64,000 bases of DNA, taken from positions 1 to 64,000 of the forward strand of contig JAFKGI010000023.1 in NCBI GenBank assembly GCA_017307785.1. Reading direction: 5' to 3'. The translations under genes were made by a program, and so were the position numbers. This document shows positions 48,300 to 56,650 of the stretch, one piece after another (positions within the stretch are counted from its first letter, which is position 1; each line of letters begins with the position of its first letter). The notes beneath the pieces were generated by a model. The model did not search any database, was not told the DNA's origin, and saw nothing but the letters and a program-made list of their open reading frames with translations. This DNA is from Vulcanimicrobiota bacterium. GTDB lineage: Bacteria; Vulcanimicrobiota; Xenobia; Xenobiales; JADMJV01.

Positions 48300-48872
48300 T
48301 TAGACAGTCCGATCCTGGCGATGCTGGTTGTCGAAAACGCGTCGGGCCGACTCCAGTTCCCGCTGCAGGCGCAGCCAGTCGGGAGCGGGCTGATCGATCA
48401 ACTCCTGAAGTTCGCTGGCGCCCACGCCTCCGGCCAGTTCGTGCAGTCGGCGAAGCCGCTGCAGCGCACCGTCGCGGTCGCTTTCCCACTCGGCCTGAGC
48501 TGTCTGCAAAAGGCCCGGACTATACTGGAGAAAGTTGCGCACCATGTGGTCGGCCAGAGCCCGACCCCCTTGCGAATAGAGCCTGGCCAGGCGGGTGGAA
48601 TCCAGCATGGATGGCTTCAGGGCGCGGCGCAACGAGGCGGGCGTCCAGCTCTCCAACAGACTGCTTTCCTCGTCCAGAGCGGCCAGCCAGCGCTGGCGCT
48701 CCTCGTCGCCCAGAGGCTCCTCGGTCAACACCAGCCAGGGACCGGCCGGCAGCGGAGCCGGCGGGTCGCCGGGCCTGTGAATCCACAGGCTGATCTCGGA
48801 GACGTCTTCTTCTTGGAGAAAATGACGTAGCGCGGCGGAGGGCTCTCCGCCCCCAAAACGAGTAGGGGGCAC
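48300..48872 (-). CDS. Hpt-like phosphotransfer protein in the min operon
   Basis: 190 residues from GTG 48872; a longer frame exists but lies antisense-like over minE and is excluded. Residues about 95-185 resemble a histidine-phosphotransfer four-helix bundle, with HELAGGVGASELQ in the place of the usual HxLKGxxxxxG; the His is present, the Lys is Ala. The first 90 residues are a compact alpha/beta segment, possibly a degenerate receiver. It lies 4 bases after minE, with glgA downstream. Function inferred only. Confidence 0.55.
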   Translation of the reverse strand: MPPTRFGGGEPSAALRHFLQEEDVSEISLWIHRPGDPPAPLPAGPWLVLTEEPLGDEERQRWLAALDEESSLLESWTPASLRRALKPSMLDSTRLARLYSQGGRALADHMVRNFLQYSPGLLQTAQAEWESDRDGALQRLRRLHELAGGVGASELQELIDQPAPDWLRLQRELESARRVFDNQHRQDRTV

Positions 48873-48876
48873 CTTG

Positions 48877-49287
48877 CTAGGCGCTCTTTTCTTCCACCGA
48901 AGGCTGGTCTTCCTGAGAACGACGCCAGCGAATTCCACGCAGATTGCGCTTGGGGCGCTTCTTGCGCTGGCTGGGGTCGGCCAGGGCTTCCTCGGGCAAA
49001 TGGGCCTGGCGGTGCACTCGCTCCACCTGGATATCGGCGCTCCAGCGCATGCCTTCACCGTCCGGTTGCAGGCGCAACTGCAGGGTCTGCGAGTCGACAT
49101 CCATGTAACGGGAAAGCACGTCCAGCATCTCTTTGCGGATCGATTCCGACATGCCGGGGGCCACGCTGCAGCGATCGCCCACCAACGCGCTTTTCAGGCG
49201 ATTGCGAGCGGCTTCGCGGGAAACGTCCTTGGGCTTATTGCTGCCAAAAAGCCAACCGAGCAGGGGTAAACGCAGTAAAAACTCCAC
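48877..49287 (-). CDS. minE: Cell division topological factor MinE, extended
   Basis: 136 residues; GTG at 49287 with AGGAGG upstream. The N-terminal membrane-targeting end (MEFLLRLPLLGWLFG) is followed by AARNRLKSALVGDRCSVAPG and IRKEMLDVLSRYMDVD, the MinD-contact and topological domains. After about residue 90 a basic tail (SQRKKRPKRNLRGIRWRRSQ) extends beyond the usual MinE. It follows minD by 8 bases. Confidence 0.9.
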   Translation of the reverse strand: MEFLLRLPLLGWLFGSNKPKDVSREAARNRLKSALVGDRCSVAPGMSESIRKEMLDVLSRYMDVDSQTLQLRLQPDGEGMRWSADIQVERVHRQAHLPEEALADPSQRKKRPKRNLRGIRWRRSQEDQPSVEEKSA

Positions 49288-49295
49288 TCTTCCTC

Positions 49296-50117
49296 CTAGT
49301 TGGGCTGGCTGCCCAGATTGACGGTGAACATCCGCTTGATCTTGCTCATCAGGCCGGGCTGTTCGGGGGCGTAAGCGGGTGCGCCGGGGTCGATCAAGCG
49401 CTGCACGATCTGGCGGTAGGCCAGTCCGGCTTTGCTTTTGGCGTCGAGAACGGCCGGTTCGCCTTTGTTGGAGGCGTGGACCACGCGCTCGTCCTCGGGC
49501 ACCATGCCGATCAGTTGCAGGTTGAGAATTTCCTGAACGTCTTCCACCGAAAGCATCTGGCCTTTTTGGGCCACATTCGGCTTGAAGCGATTGAGCAGCA
49601 ATTGGATGGGCTTGATTTCGGCCGCTTCCAGCAGGCCCACGATGCGGTCGGCGTCGCGCACGGCGCTGACTTCGGGATTGGTCACCACGATGGCTTCATC
49701 GGCGCCGGCAATGGCGTTTTTGAAACCCATCTCGATGCCCGCCGGGCAGTCGAGCAATACGTAATCGAAGGCGCCTTTGAGCTCCTGGCAGAGGGCTTTC
49801 ATTTGCTCGGGCTTGACGGCATCTTTGTCCCGGCTTTGGGCCGAGGCCAGAATTTGCAGATTCTCGAAGCGCTTATCGCGAATCAAGGCCTGGCGAAAGC
49901 TGCGGCATTTGCCGTCAATGACGTCCACCAGATCGAAGACGATGCGGTTTTCCAGACCCAGAACCAGGTCCAGATTGCGCAGGCCGATGTCGGTATCGAC
50001 CAGAACCACCGTCTTGCCCTGTTGGGCCAGACCCGATCCCAGGTTGGCGGTGCAGGTGGTTTTACCCACTCCGCCTTTGCCTGAGGTAACCACGATGACT
50101 TTGCCCATATTGCTCAC
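49296..50117 (-). CDS. minD: Septum site-determining ATPase MinD
   Basis: 273 residues. Deviant Walker A SGKGGVGKTTCTANL, LVDTDIGLRNLDLVLGLENR, LLDCPAGIEMGFKNAI and the C-terminal membrane-targeting helix GLMSKIKRMF. MinD recruits MinC to the membrane and oscillates with MinE. Start GTG at 50117 has AAGGAG eight bases upstream; ATG 50108 is the alternative. A longer frame runs over minC and is not used. Confidence 0.96.
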   Translation of the reverse strand: MSNMGKVIVVTSGKGGVGKTTCTANLGSGLAQQGKTVVLVDTDIGLRNLDLVLGLENRIVFDLVDVIDGKCRSFRQALIRDKRFENLQILASAQSRDKDAVKPEQMKALCQELKGAFDYVLLDCPAGIEMGFKNAIAGADEAIVVTNPEVSAVRDADRIVGLLEAAEIKPIQLLLNRFKPNVAQKGQMLSVEDVQEILNLQLIGMVPEDERVVHASNKGEPAVLDAKSKAGLAYRQIVQRLIDPGAPAYAPEQPGLMSKIKRMFTVNLGSQPN

Positions 50118-50130
50118 GACGAGTACTCCT

Positions 50131-50964
50131 TCAGCGCGACATTTCGAAGCGTAATTGATCTTTAGCGCAAGTGACTTTGACCGCAGCGGGAAGTTGCTTG
50201 AGGCCCGTTTCCTTGAGGTCTCCGGTCCAGAGCCCGTCGGCGATGCGCAGCACCGTGGGATGTAAGGATTGACAGTAAATTTGGGCTTCGGCGTTGCCGT
50301 TGCAGCCGGCGTGAATGCGTCCCCGCACCGTGCCCAGCACCAGCACGTCGCCTTCGGCTTCCAGTTCCGACCCCGGGTTGAGGTCGCCCCAGAGCACGAT
50401 ATTGCCGGGGTAAACGGCTTTCTGGCCGGAGCGCAAGGTACGCTTAATATAGAGAGTGGCTTCTTGTTCCTGGTCGGCATCGGCGGGCGGGGCGGGCGCG
50501 GGAGCGACCGGCTCGACCACCGCCTCGAGCGATTCCTCAGACGGCTCGACCACCGCGGCGGCCGCTTCCAGTTCGGCTTGCTCCTGCTCTTTCTGCTGCT
50601 GGCGCAGGCGGCGACCCTGATGATGAGCCAGTCCCAGGCGGCCGATGATGGCCTTGACTCCAAAACTTTCGGCCACGGTGCGGGTCTGCAGCGAGGTGCT
50701 CAGGACGCCGGCGAGTTCCACTTCGCCCAGTGCATCTCGCAGCCGGGTAAAGGATTCGCTGGAGAGTTCCCGCCAGCCCAGATCCAGCGAGATGCGCTTG
50801 GAGTCCAGGTGGCCACCCCCTTCCTGGCTCAGGAACGGGTTGGCCAGCTTTTCCTGGATTTGCTCCAGGGCCAGCTCAAAGTCGAGGTCCTCGCGCACAC
50901 AGACCAGCAGGCCGTGGCGAGTGCCCTTGAGAGTAACTCCGTCTAGTACAGGGGTATGGGTCAT
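50131..50964 (-). CDS. minC: Septum site-determining protein MinC
   Basis: 277 residues. The N-terminal domain (about 1-110) includes LDFELALEQIQEKLANPFLS. A Gln/Glu/Ala-rich linker at about 118-165 is longer than usual. The C-terminal beta-helix has KRTLRSGQKAVYPGNIVLWG and VLVLGTVRGRIHAGCNG. MinC blocks FtsZ assembly away from mid-cell. ATG at 50964; first gene of minC-minD-minE. Confidence 0.93.
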   Translation of the reverse strand: MTHTPVLDGVTLKGTRHGLLVCVREDLDFELALEQIQEKLANPFLSQEGGGHLDSKRISLDLGWRELSSESFTRLRDALGEVELAGVLSTSLQTRTVAESFGVKAIIGRLGLAHHQGRRLRQQQKEQEQAELEAAAAVVEPSEESLEAVVEPVAPAPAPPADADQEQEATLYIKRTLRSGQKAVYPGNIVLWGDLNPGSELEAEGDVLVLGTVRGRIHAGCNGNAEAQIYCQSLHPTVLRIADGLWTGDLKETGLKQLPAAVKVTCAKDQLRFEMSR

Positions 50965-51203
50965 AGCAGACTTGAATAATTCTCAAGAGAAATTTCGACT
51001 CCTGCAAGGGGCTTGGGGATTTTCTTTTTAGAAGCAGGGAGACTTCAGTCAAGCATGTTTTGTTAACTGGGCAAGGCGACCAAAAAATTAACCAGTATTG
51101 GAAGAAAACCTAACTAACTCAATCTTCTCATCCGGGGCATTTTGTAAGATGCTAGGTGGCAGAGAAAGATTCAGTGTCAGAGTCGATTAAGGAGTAGAGC
51201 AAC
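50965..51203. promoter_or_regulatory. AT-rich divergent region between minC and the repeat protein
   Basis: This 239-bp gap is clearly more AT-rich than its surroundings and must hold promoters for both directions. No consensus promoter stood out. TTAAGGAG at 51188-51195 is the ribosome site of the rightward gene. Confidence 0.4.
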
Positions 51204-52514
51204 ATGGCTAACGGGATTTCACAGTTTGGTTTCAACGCCCAGTTCAGCGGCGGCGTTCAATCATTTGGTGGGTTCGGTGGTCTGCCTCCGGCAGGCGTAC
51301 CCATCCAGCAGTTCGCCAACTCTCCCCTCCAGCTGACCCAGCTGACCCAGCTGCTCAGCGGCGTCATCTCGGCTCTGTCGCAGCTGCAGTTCGCCTACCA
51401 GGGAATGATGGGCAACCCGGGCCAGCAGCCCTTCGCTCAGTTCCCCGGTCAGTTCGGCTTCCCCGGCCAGCCGCAGTTCCCCGGCCAGCCGCAGTTTCCG
51501 GGCTTCCCCGGTCAGCCGGTCTACGGTGGTGGTGGCTTCCCCCAGTTCCCCGGGCAGCCTCAGTTCCCGCAGTTCCCCGGTCAGCCCCAGTTTCCGGGCC
51601 AGCCGACCTTCCCCGGTCAGAATCAGCAGCCCGGCCAGACCGACCCGCGCTTTGCCAACTGGACCCAGCAGACCGCCAACAACAACTCCAAGTCGGTCAG
51701 CAACGCCGAGCGCACCGATATCTCGCAGTTGACCGACGAAGGCCGCGCGGTTCTCCACCTCTGGGGTCGTCAAATCACCGCCCAGGGCAAGCAGGACGGC
51801 AGTATCTACTTCAACGTTCTCAACGACACCACCGGCAAGTTCACCCCCGCCGAGCACCAGCTGGTGCAGCGCCTCTACAACCAGGAAATGCAGCAGTATG
51901 GCGGCATCAACGGTAAGGCTCTCGACGGCAACTTCTTCAACCTGATGGGTCAGATGACCGGCGAAGACCTGAGCGGCAAATACGCTAACTCGCCCGTCAA
52001 CTTCTCCAACGGCCGCGAAGTCGACCTGAGCACGCAGGCCCTCAGCAAGAACGGCCTGGGTGATTTCGCCAACGGCGTTCTCCGCCTCTGGGGTCACGAC
52101 CGCCTGGATGACGGCAAGAACGACGGCTCGATCCTGCAGTTCACCATGCAGAACGGCAACGCTTTCGATAAAGACCTCGACCCCAACATCGTCCAGAGCC
52201 TGCTGGCTGCGGACGAAGCCGACGGTGGCGTGGACGGCAGCTCGCTGGCCCGCGCCTTCTCCCAGACTCTCGACCAGGTTTACCTGGGCGGTCCGGGCGG
52301 CAGCGTCCAGTCGACCCTGGCTCAGGCCGGAATCAATCAGACTCAGGTCGGCGGCATCCTCGACCGCATCAAAAACAACCCCATCGCCGGTATCCCGCCC
52401 GGGGTCGACATCACCAACATCGCCAACATCGGTAAGTGCCCGGTGCTCGGCCAGGCGACCAACCCCGGCCAGACCCAGACCATCAACAATCCGGCCGGCG
52501 GCGGCTACGGCTAA
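51204..52514 (+). CDS. Repeat protein with FPGQPQ hexapeptides and a duplicated C-terminal domain
   Basis: 436 residues, ATG at 51204. Residues about 70-145 are tandem FPGQPQ-type hexapeptides rich in Pro, Gly, Gln and Phe. Two related domains follow: VLHLWGRQITAQGKQDGSIY ... GGINGKALDGNFFNLM (about 180-255) and VLRLWGHDRLDDGKNDGSIL ... GGVDGSSLARAFSQTL (about 290-355). There is no classical signal peptide. One cysteine occurs near the C-terminus. The product could be an exported, assembling or surface protein; no family recognised. Confidence 0.75.
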   Translation: MANGISQFGFNAQFSGGVQSFGGFGGLPPAGVPIQQFANSPLQLTQLTQLLSGVISALSQLQFAYQGMMGNPGQQPFAQFPGQFGFPGQPQFPGQPQFPGFPGQPVYGGGGFPQFPGQPQFPQFPGQPQFPGQPTFPGQNQQPGQTDPRFANWTQQTANNNSKSVSNAERTDISQLTDEGRAVLHLWGRQITAQGKQDGSIYFNVLNDTTGKFTPAEHQLVQRLYNQEMQQYGGINGKALDGNFFNLMGQMTGEDLSGKYANSPVNFSNGREVDLSTQALSKNGLGDFANGVLRLWGHDRLDDGKNDGSILQFTMQNGNAFDKDLDPNIVQSLLAADEADGGVDGSSLARAFSQTLDQVYLGGPGGSVQSTLAQAGINQTQVGGILDRIKNNPIAGIPPGVDITNIANIGKCPVLGQATNPGQTQTINNPAGGGYG

Positions 52515-52534
52515 ACCGAAGCCACCTTACAGTG

Positions 52535-52564
52535 AAAAAGCCACCCGCTAGGGTGGCTTTTTTT
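52535..52564 (+). terminator. Terminator between the repeat protein and truA
   Basis: AAAGCCACCC-GCTA-GGGTGGCTTT is a perfect 10-bp stem with a T run after it and an A run before it, so it can work on both strands. It serves the gene ending at 52514 and probably also truA, whose stop is at 52563. Confidence 0.9.
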
Positions 52565-53411
52565 ATGGGCTCTGGAGTGCTCCCTCATACTCGATATGCA
52601 CAAGAAAGAGGCCCTGGGGAGGTGCCGGAGGCGCTCCCAGCGTGGCGTCCTTGCTCAAGAGAATCTCGTGGGGTCTGGACTCCGGCCAGCGCCCGCGACC
52701 CACTTCCACCAGATTGGCCACCAGCTGGCGAACCATCCGGCGTAAAAAGGCGTTGGCCCGCACTTCCAGGCAGACCATCTGAGAAATCCCGGCCCACGGG
52801 CCCACCGACAAGGGACTCGCGAGCACGCCCGGCCGGACCTCGAAGGCCCGGAGTTCGCGCACTTTGCTTTCTCCGGGCTCCGGGGAGCGAGTGTAGGCAC
52901 TGAAGTCATGCGCTCCTAAAAGCATGCGCGCCGCTCGTTGCATCGCCTCGAGGTTCAAAGGCGTATCCAGCATCCAGCAAAACGAATCCAGCCAGGGGCT
53001 CTTTTCCGGACCCCCGGGCCATACATAGTAGTGGTAGACCCGTTCGCGGGCCGAAAAGCGAGGATGAAAACTCGACTCCACCCAGCGACCGCTCCTCACC
53101 CGGATGCCGGGCGCCAGAATCGCCTCAAGGCTGCGCAAGATCTTGCCCAGCTCCTTGCTGCAGGTGGTATCGCAGGAAACGACCTGGCCGCTGGCGTGCA
53201 CCCCCCGGTCGGTGCGACCCGAGCCAGCCACCTTGACCGGTTCTCCCAAGATCAGGCTCAGCTTGCACTCCAGCTCCTCCTGGACGGTTTCGCGGGGCTT
53301 CCAAAGGCGAGGATTGCCTGTGCCCAGCTTCAGCGGACCGCGCGGAGTCAGGCGCTGGAAGCCCCCGAAACGGCCGCCGTCGTAGTCCAGCCAGAGGGCC
53401 AGTCTTCTCAA
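52563..53411 (-). CDS. truA: tRNA pseudouridine synthase TruA
   Basis: 282 residues. TruA makes pseudouridine at positions 38-40 of tRNA. The catalytic Asp is in AGSGRTDRGVHASGQVV. Other blocks are FHPRFSARERVYHYYV, LLGAHDFSAYTR and NAFLRRMVRQLVANLVEVG. A Gly/Pro/Arg-rich insert lies at about 20-40. Start TTG at 53411 overlaps the ecfT stop (TTGA). Confidence 0.94.
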   Translation of the reverse strand: MRRLALWLDYDGGRFGGFQRLTPRGPLKLGTGNPRLWKPRETVQEELECKLSLILGEPVKVAGSGRTDRGVHASGQVVSCDTTCSKELGKILRSLEAILAPGIRVRSGRWVESSFHPRFSARERVYHYYVWPGGPEKSPWLDSFCWMLDTPLNLEAMQRAARMLLGAHDFSAYTRSPEPGESKVRELRAFEVRPGVLASPLSVGPWAGISQMVCLEVRANAFLRRMVRQLVANLVEVGRGRWPESRPHEILLSKDATLGAPPAPPQGLFLVHIEYEGALQSP

Positions 53412-54193
53412 AAGGTGCGCTCCCCGGCGATCAGGCCCACCATCACCAGAGCGCCGGCCAGCAGCACCAGCCCATCGCTCCAGCGCCAGCGCAGCGGATA
53501 GAGCCGGGTCGGCTGGCTGCTTTGACCATAGCCTCGGGCTTCCAGAGCCACGGCCAGTTCCTCGGCATAGCGAAAGCAGCGAATAGTCAAAGGAGTGAGC
53601 AGGGCGGTCAGGGTGAGCAGGCGGCGGTGCCAGGGGCCTTCCTCCCAGGCCGCTCCCCGAGAGACCTGGGACTTGAGCAGCTTCTCGGTCTCCTGGGCCA
53701 GCACCGGTATAAAGCGCCAGGCGATGGTGAATGAGAGAGCCAGGTCGCGGTGCGGCAGACCGACTTTGCTCAGGGGGTAGAGAATCTGCTCGGCGGCGTC
53801 ACACAGGCCGATGGGGGAGGTGGTCAAGGCCAGCAGTTGGGCCAGTAGCGCCAGGTCGAGCAGACGCAGGGCCAGCAGGCCGCCTTCTTCCAGGCCGGAG
53901 AGGCTGAGATGGTGCCAGCTGGGCGGCGGACCCCAGCCGGCTTGAAAGATCAGCGTCAGCAAGCCCAGAGGCAAGACTCCCAGAAAGGCCGGCCGCAGCA
54001 TTTTGACCGGCACGCCCACCGTGAGGGGGAGCAGGCAAACCAGGCCAAAGAGCAGCAGCTGGGCAGGGGGCTGATGCAGATAGAACAATCCGATCGTAAG
54101 GCCGCCCAGAAGGATCAGTTTGCAGCGCGGGTCCAAACGATGCAGCCAGCTTTGGCCGGGCAAAAACTGACTGTAGACGAGCGACCCGATCAT
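53408..54193 (-). CDS. ecfT: ECF transporter transmembrane component EcfT
   Basis: 261 residues with several membrane helices and the family motifs LHRLDPRCKLILLGGLTIGL near the start and SRGA and EARGYG in the coupling helices. EcfT links substrate-binding S components to the EcfA ATPases for vitamin uptake. Neither ATPase is beside it here, though ecfT-truA adjacency is typical. It follows proC by 6 bases. Confidence 0.88.
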   Translation of the reverse strand: MIGSLVYSQFLPGQSWLHRLDPRCKLILLGGLTIGLFYLHQPPAQLLLFGLVCLLPLTVGVPVKMLRPAFLGVLPLGLLTLIFQAGWGPPPSWHHLSLSGLEEGGLLALRLLDLALLAQLLALTTSPIGLCDAAEQILYPLSKVGLPHRDLALSFTIAWRFIPVLAQETEKLLKSQVSRGAAWEEGPWHRRLLTLTALLTPLTIRCFRYAEELAVALEARGYGQSSQPTRLYPLRWRWSDGLVLLAGALVMVGLIAGERTF

Positions 54194-54199
54194 GGCGAA

Positions 54200-55027
54200 T
54201 TAATCTTGTTCGCTGAGTTGGCTCAGGCGCTGGGATTTCAGGAAGGCGGCATGCACGGCTTTGGAAAGCATGGTGCGCAGCCCGCCTTTCTCCAGGTGGT
54301 AGAGGGCGTCGGCGGTGGTGCCGCCGGGGGAGGTCACCATGTTGCGCAGATCGGCGATGTGCTTGTCGGATTGGGTGGCGAACTCGGCCGAGCCTTTGAC
54401 CGTCTGCACCACCAGATCTTTGGCCACCTGGCGACTGAAGCCGAGGTGCACGCCGGCGTCGATGAGTGCTTCCATGAACAGAAACACGTAGGCCGGGGCG
54501 GAACCGGAAAGAGCGGTGGCCATATCCAGCATTTCCTCATGTTTGACCTGATGCTCGATGCCCAGCGCCTGCAGCAATTCCGTGGTCATCTCGCGCTGGG
54601 GTTCGTTGACTTCTTTGGTCGCGCACCAGACGCTCACGCCCAGGCCGACCTGCGCCGGGGTGTTGGGCATGACCCGTACGACCGCTGCATGGCGGGTGCG
54701 GCGCACGATGTTGCCGGTGGTGACCCCCGCCATAATCGAAAGCAAGAATCCTGATTCCTGAAGGCTGCCGGCCAGTTGGGGGCCGACTTCGGCCCACATC
54801 TGTGGCTTGATGGAAAGAATCCCTACGTCGGCCCCGCGAGCGGCCTGGGCGTTGTCCTGGGTGGTCAGCACCCCGTAACGCTGGGCTAAGAATTCTAAAC
54901 GGTGAGCCTGCGGGTCGGCACAGGTGATGTGGCCGGGCTGTACCAGTTCGCGTTGCAGCAAACCTTTGATCATGGCTTCCGCCATCACTCCGCTACCAAT
55001 GAATGCGAGCTTTTTATCTTGTGTCAT
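54200..55027 (-). CDS. proC: Pyrroline-5-carboxylate reductase
   Basis: 275 residues. Final step of proline synthesis. The NAD(P) motif is LAFIGSGVMAEAMIKGLLQ, then VRVMPNTPAQVGLGVSVW and the signature DMATALSGSAPAYVFLFMEA and MVTSPGGTTADALYHLEKGG. ATG at 55027, preceded by GAAGG; the frame extends upstream but without conservation. It diverges from the desaturase genes. Confidence 0.95.
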   Translation of the reverse strand: MTQDKKLAFIGSGVMAEAMIKGLLQRELVQPGHITCADPQAHRLEFLAQRYGVLTTQDNAQAARGADVGILSIKPQMWAEVGPQLAGSLQESGFLLSIMAGVTTGNIVRRTRHAAVVRVMPNTPAQVGLGVSVWCATKEVNEPQREMTTELLQALGIEHQVKHEEMLDMATALSGSAPAYVFLFMEALIDAGVHLGFSRQVAKDLVVQTVKGSAEFATQSDKHIADLRNMVTSPGGTTADALYHLEKGGLRTMLSKAVHAAFLKSQRLSQLSEQD

Positions 55028-55131
55028 GGGGGTCGCCTTCTGCGACGAGTGGCAGGAACCTGGCTTCTTTGCAGAATGGCCTACCCGACGAGCCATTGCT
55101 CGACGGGGACTCATTTCTTGCTGGAGGCTAA

Positions 55132-56640
55132 GTGTCAAAGCATGTAGTGATAATCGGCGCTGGTCCGGGAGGCCTGGCGGCTGCATTGCAGCTGGCCAAC
55201 TCCGGTCTAAGAGTCACCGTTTTAGAGCGTCAAGGATATGTAGGGGGTCGCACTTCGGCCCTGCACGACCAGGGCTTCACCTTTGATCGCGGACCCACGT
55301 TTTTTCTCTATCCACGGATTCTTCAGGAAATTTTTGCCAGCATCGGGCGAGATCTCTACAAAGAAATCCCCATGAAGCGGCTCGATCCGCAGTATCGTCT
55401 GGCCTTCGCGGATGGAGGTCGCATCGACGCCACCCCCGATGTGGCCAAACTGAAGCAAGAAGTGGCTCGCATCTGCCCGCGCGATGCCGAGGCGGTTGAA
55501 GCCTTTCTACGCGATAACCGCACCAAGTTGGACCGTTTCGCCCCCATCTTGGAGAACGAGTTTCCTTGTTGGAAGTCGTTGTTCACGCCGCAGATGCTCA
55601 GCCTTCTTCCTCTGCTCAAGGTCCATCGCTCCCTGGAGCAGGATTTGCGCAGCTACTTCAGCGATCCGCGCGTGCGCCTGTCCTTTAGCTTTCAGAGCAA
55701 ATACCTGGGCATGTCGCCCTTCCAATGCCCCAGTCTCTTCACCATTCTGAGTTTCCTGGAATACGAATACGGCGTCTTCCATCCCATGGGCGGCTGCAAC
55801 TACGTCTCCGTGCGCATGGCCGAGATCGCCAAAGAGATGGGCGTCGACATCCGCCTCAACGAAGATGTGCGCGAACTGCGTTTCCAGGGGCGGCGCGTCA
55901 CCGGCGTGGTCACCGAGCGGGGGGTCTACGACACCGACGCCATCGTCATCAACGCCGACTTTTCGCGGGCCATGCTGCGTCTGGTGCCCGAGTCGCTCAG
56001 ACCCACCTGGAAGAACAGCAAGTTGGGCAAGACCAAGTTCAGTTGCTCGACCTACATGCTTTACCTCGGGGTCAAGGGCGAGGTGGACACGCCCCACCAC
56101 GTGATTTACTTCTCCTCGGACTACGAGCAGAATCTCAAGGACATCACCAACAATTACCGACTCTCTCCCGACCCCTCGTTCTACCTGCAGAATGCCTGCG
56201 TGACCGACCCCGGACTGGCTCCGCCCGGTTGCTCGGCCCTCTACTGCTTGATCCCGGTGCCTCACCTCCATCCCAACCTGGACTGGAAAACCGAGGCCCC
56301 CAAGCTGCGCAAGGTCGCCTTCGAGCAGATGGCCCGACTGGGACTCAAGGATCTGGAAAAGCGGATCGTGGTGGAGCATCAGTACACTCCCGACGATTGG
56401 GAGGCCATGGAGATCCACCGCGGCGCCACCTTCAGCATGGCCCATACCTTGGACCAGATGCTCTTCTTGCGGCCCCAGAATCATTACAAGGATCTGGACG
56501 GCGTCTACCTGGTCGGTGGCAGCACCCATCCGGGCAGCGGCCTGCCCGTCATCTATAGTTCGGCCCGTATCACTTGTCGGGCTCTCACGCGTGACCTCGG
56601 CGCCGTCTGGCGCGAGGAATCTCAACTGGCGAAGGTATGA
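55132..56640 (+). CDS. CrtI-type carotenoid desaturase/isomerase, copy 1
   Basis: 502 residues, GTG at 55132 with GGAGG close upstream. The FAD-binding N-terminus VVIIGAGPGGLAAALQLANS is followed by YVGGRTSALHDQGFTFDRGP, a mid-region YGVFHPMGGCNYVSVRMAEI, and the C-terminal YLVGGSTHPGSGLPVIYSS. These place it in the phytoene/diapophytoene desaturase family. The exact substrate (C30 or C40) cannot be read. It is followed by a paralogue 10 bases downstream; no phytoene synthase is near. Confidence 0.88.
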   Translation: MSKHVVIIGAGPGGLAAALQLANSGLRVTVLERQGYVGGRTSALHDQGFTFDRGPTFFLYPRILQEIFASIGRDLYKEIPMKRLDPQYRLAFADGGRIDATPDVAKLKQEVARICPRDAEAVEAFLRDNRTKLDRFAPILENEFPCWKSLFTPQMLSLLPLLKVHRSLEQDLRSYFSDPRVRLSFSFQSKYLGMSPFQCPSLFTILSFLEYEYGVFHPMGGCNYVSVRMAEIAKEMGVDIRLNEDVRELRFQGRRVTGVVTERGVYDTDAIVINADFSRAMLRLVPESLRPTWKNSKLGKTKFSCSTYMLYLGVKGEVDTPHHVIYFSSDYEQNLKDITNNYRLSPDPSFYLQNACVTDPGLAPPGCSALYCLIPVPHLHPNLDWKTEAPKLRKVAFEQMARLGLKDLEKRIVVEHQYTPDDWEAMEIHRGATFSMAHTLDQMLFLRPQNHYKDLDGVYLVGGSTHPGSGLPVIYSSARITCRALTRDLGAVWREESQLAKV

Positions 56641-56650
56641 GGACCAAACT

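Noticed and set aside
51420..51640. DNA repeat array or CRISPR in the repeat-protein gene
   Set aside because: The repeats encode in-frame FPGQPQ hexapeptides within an intact gene.
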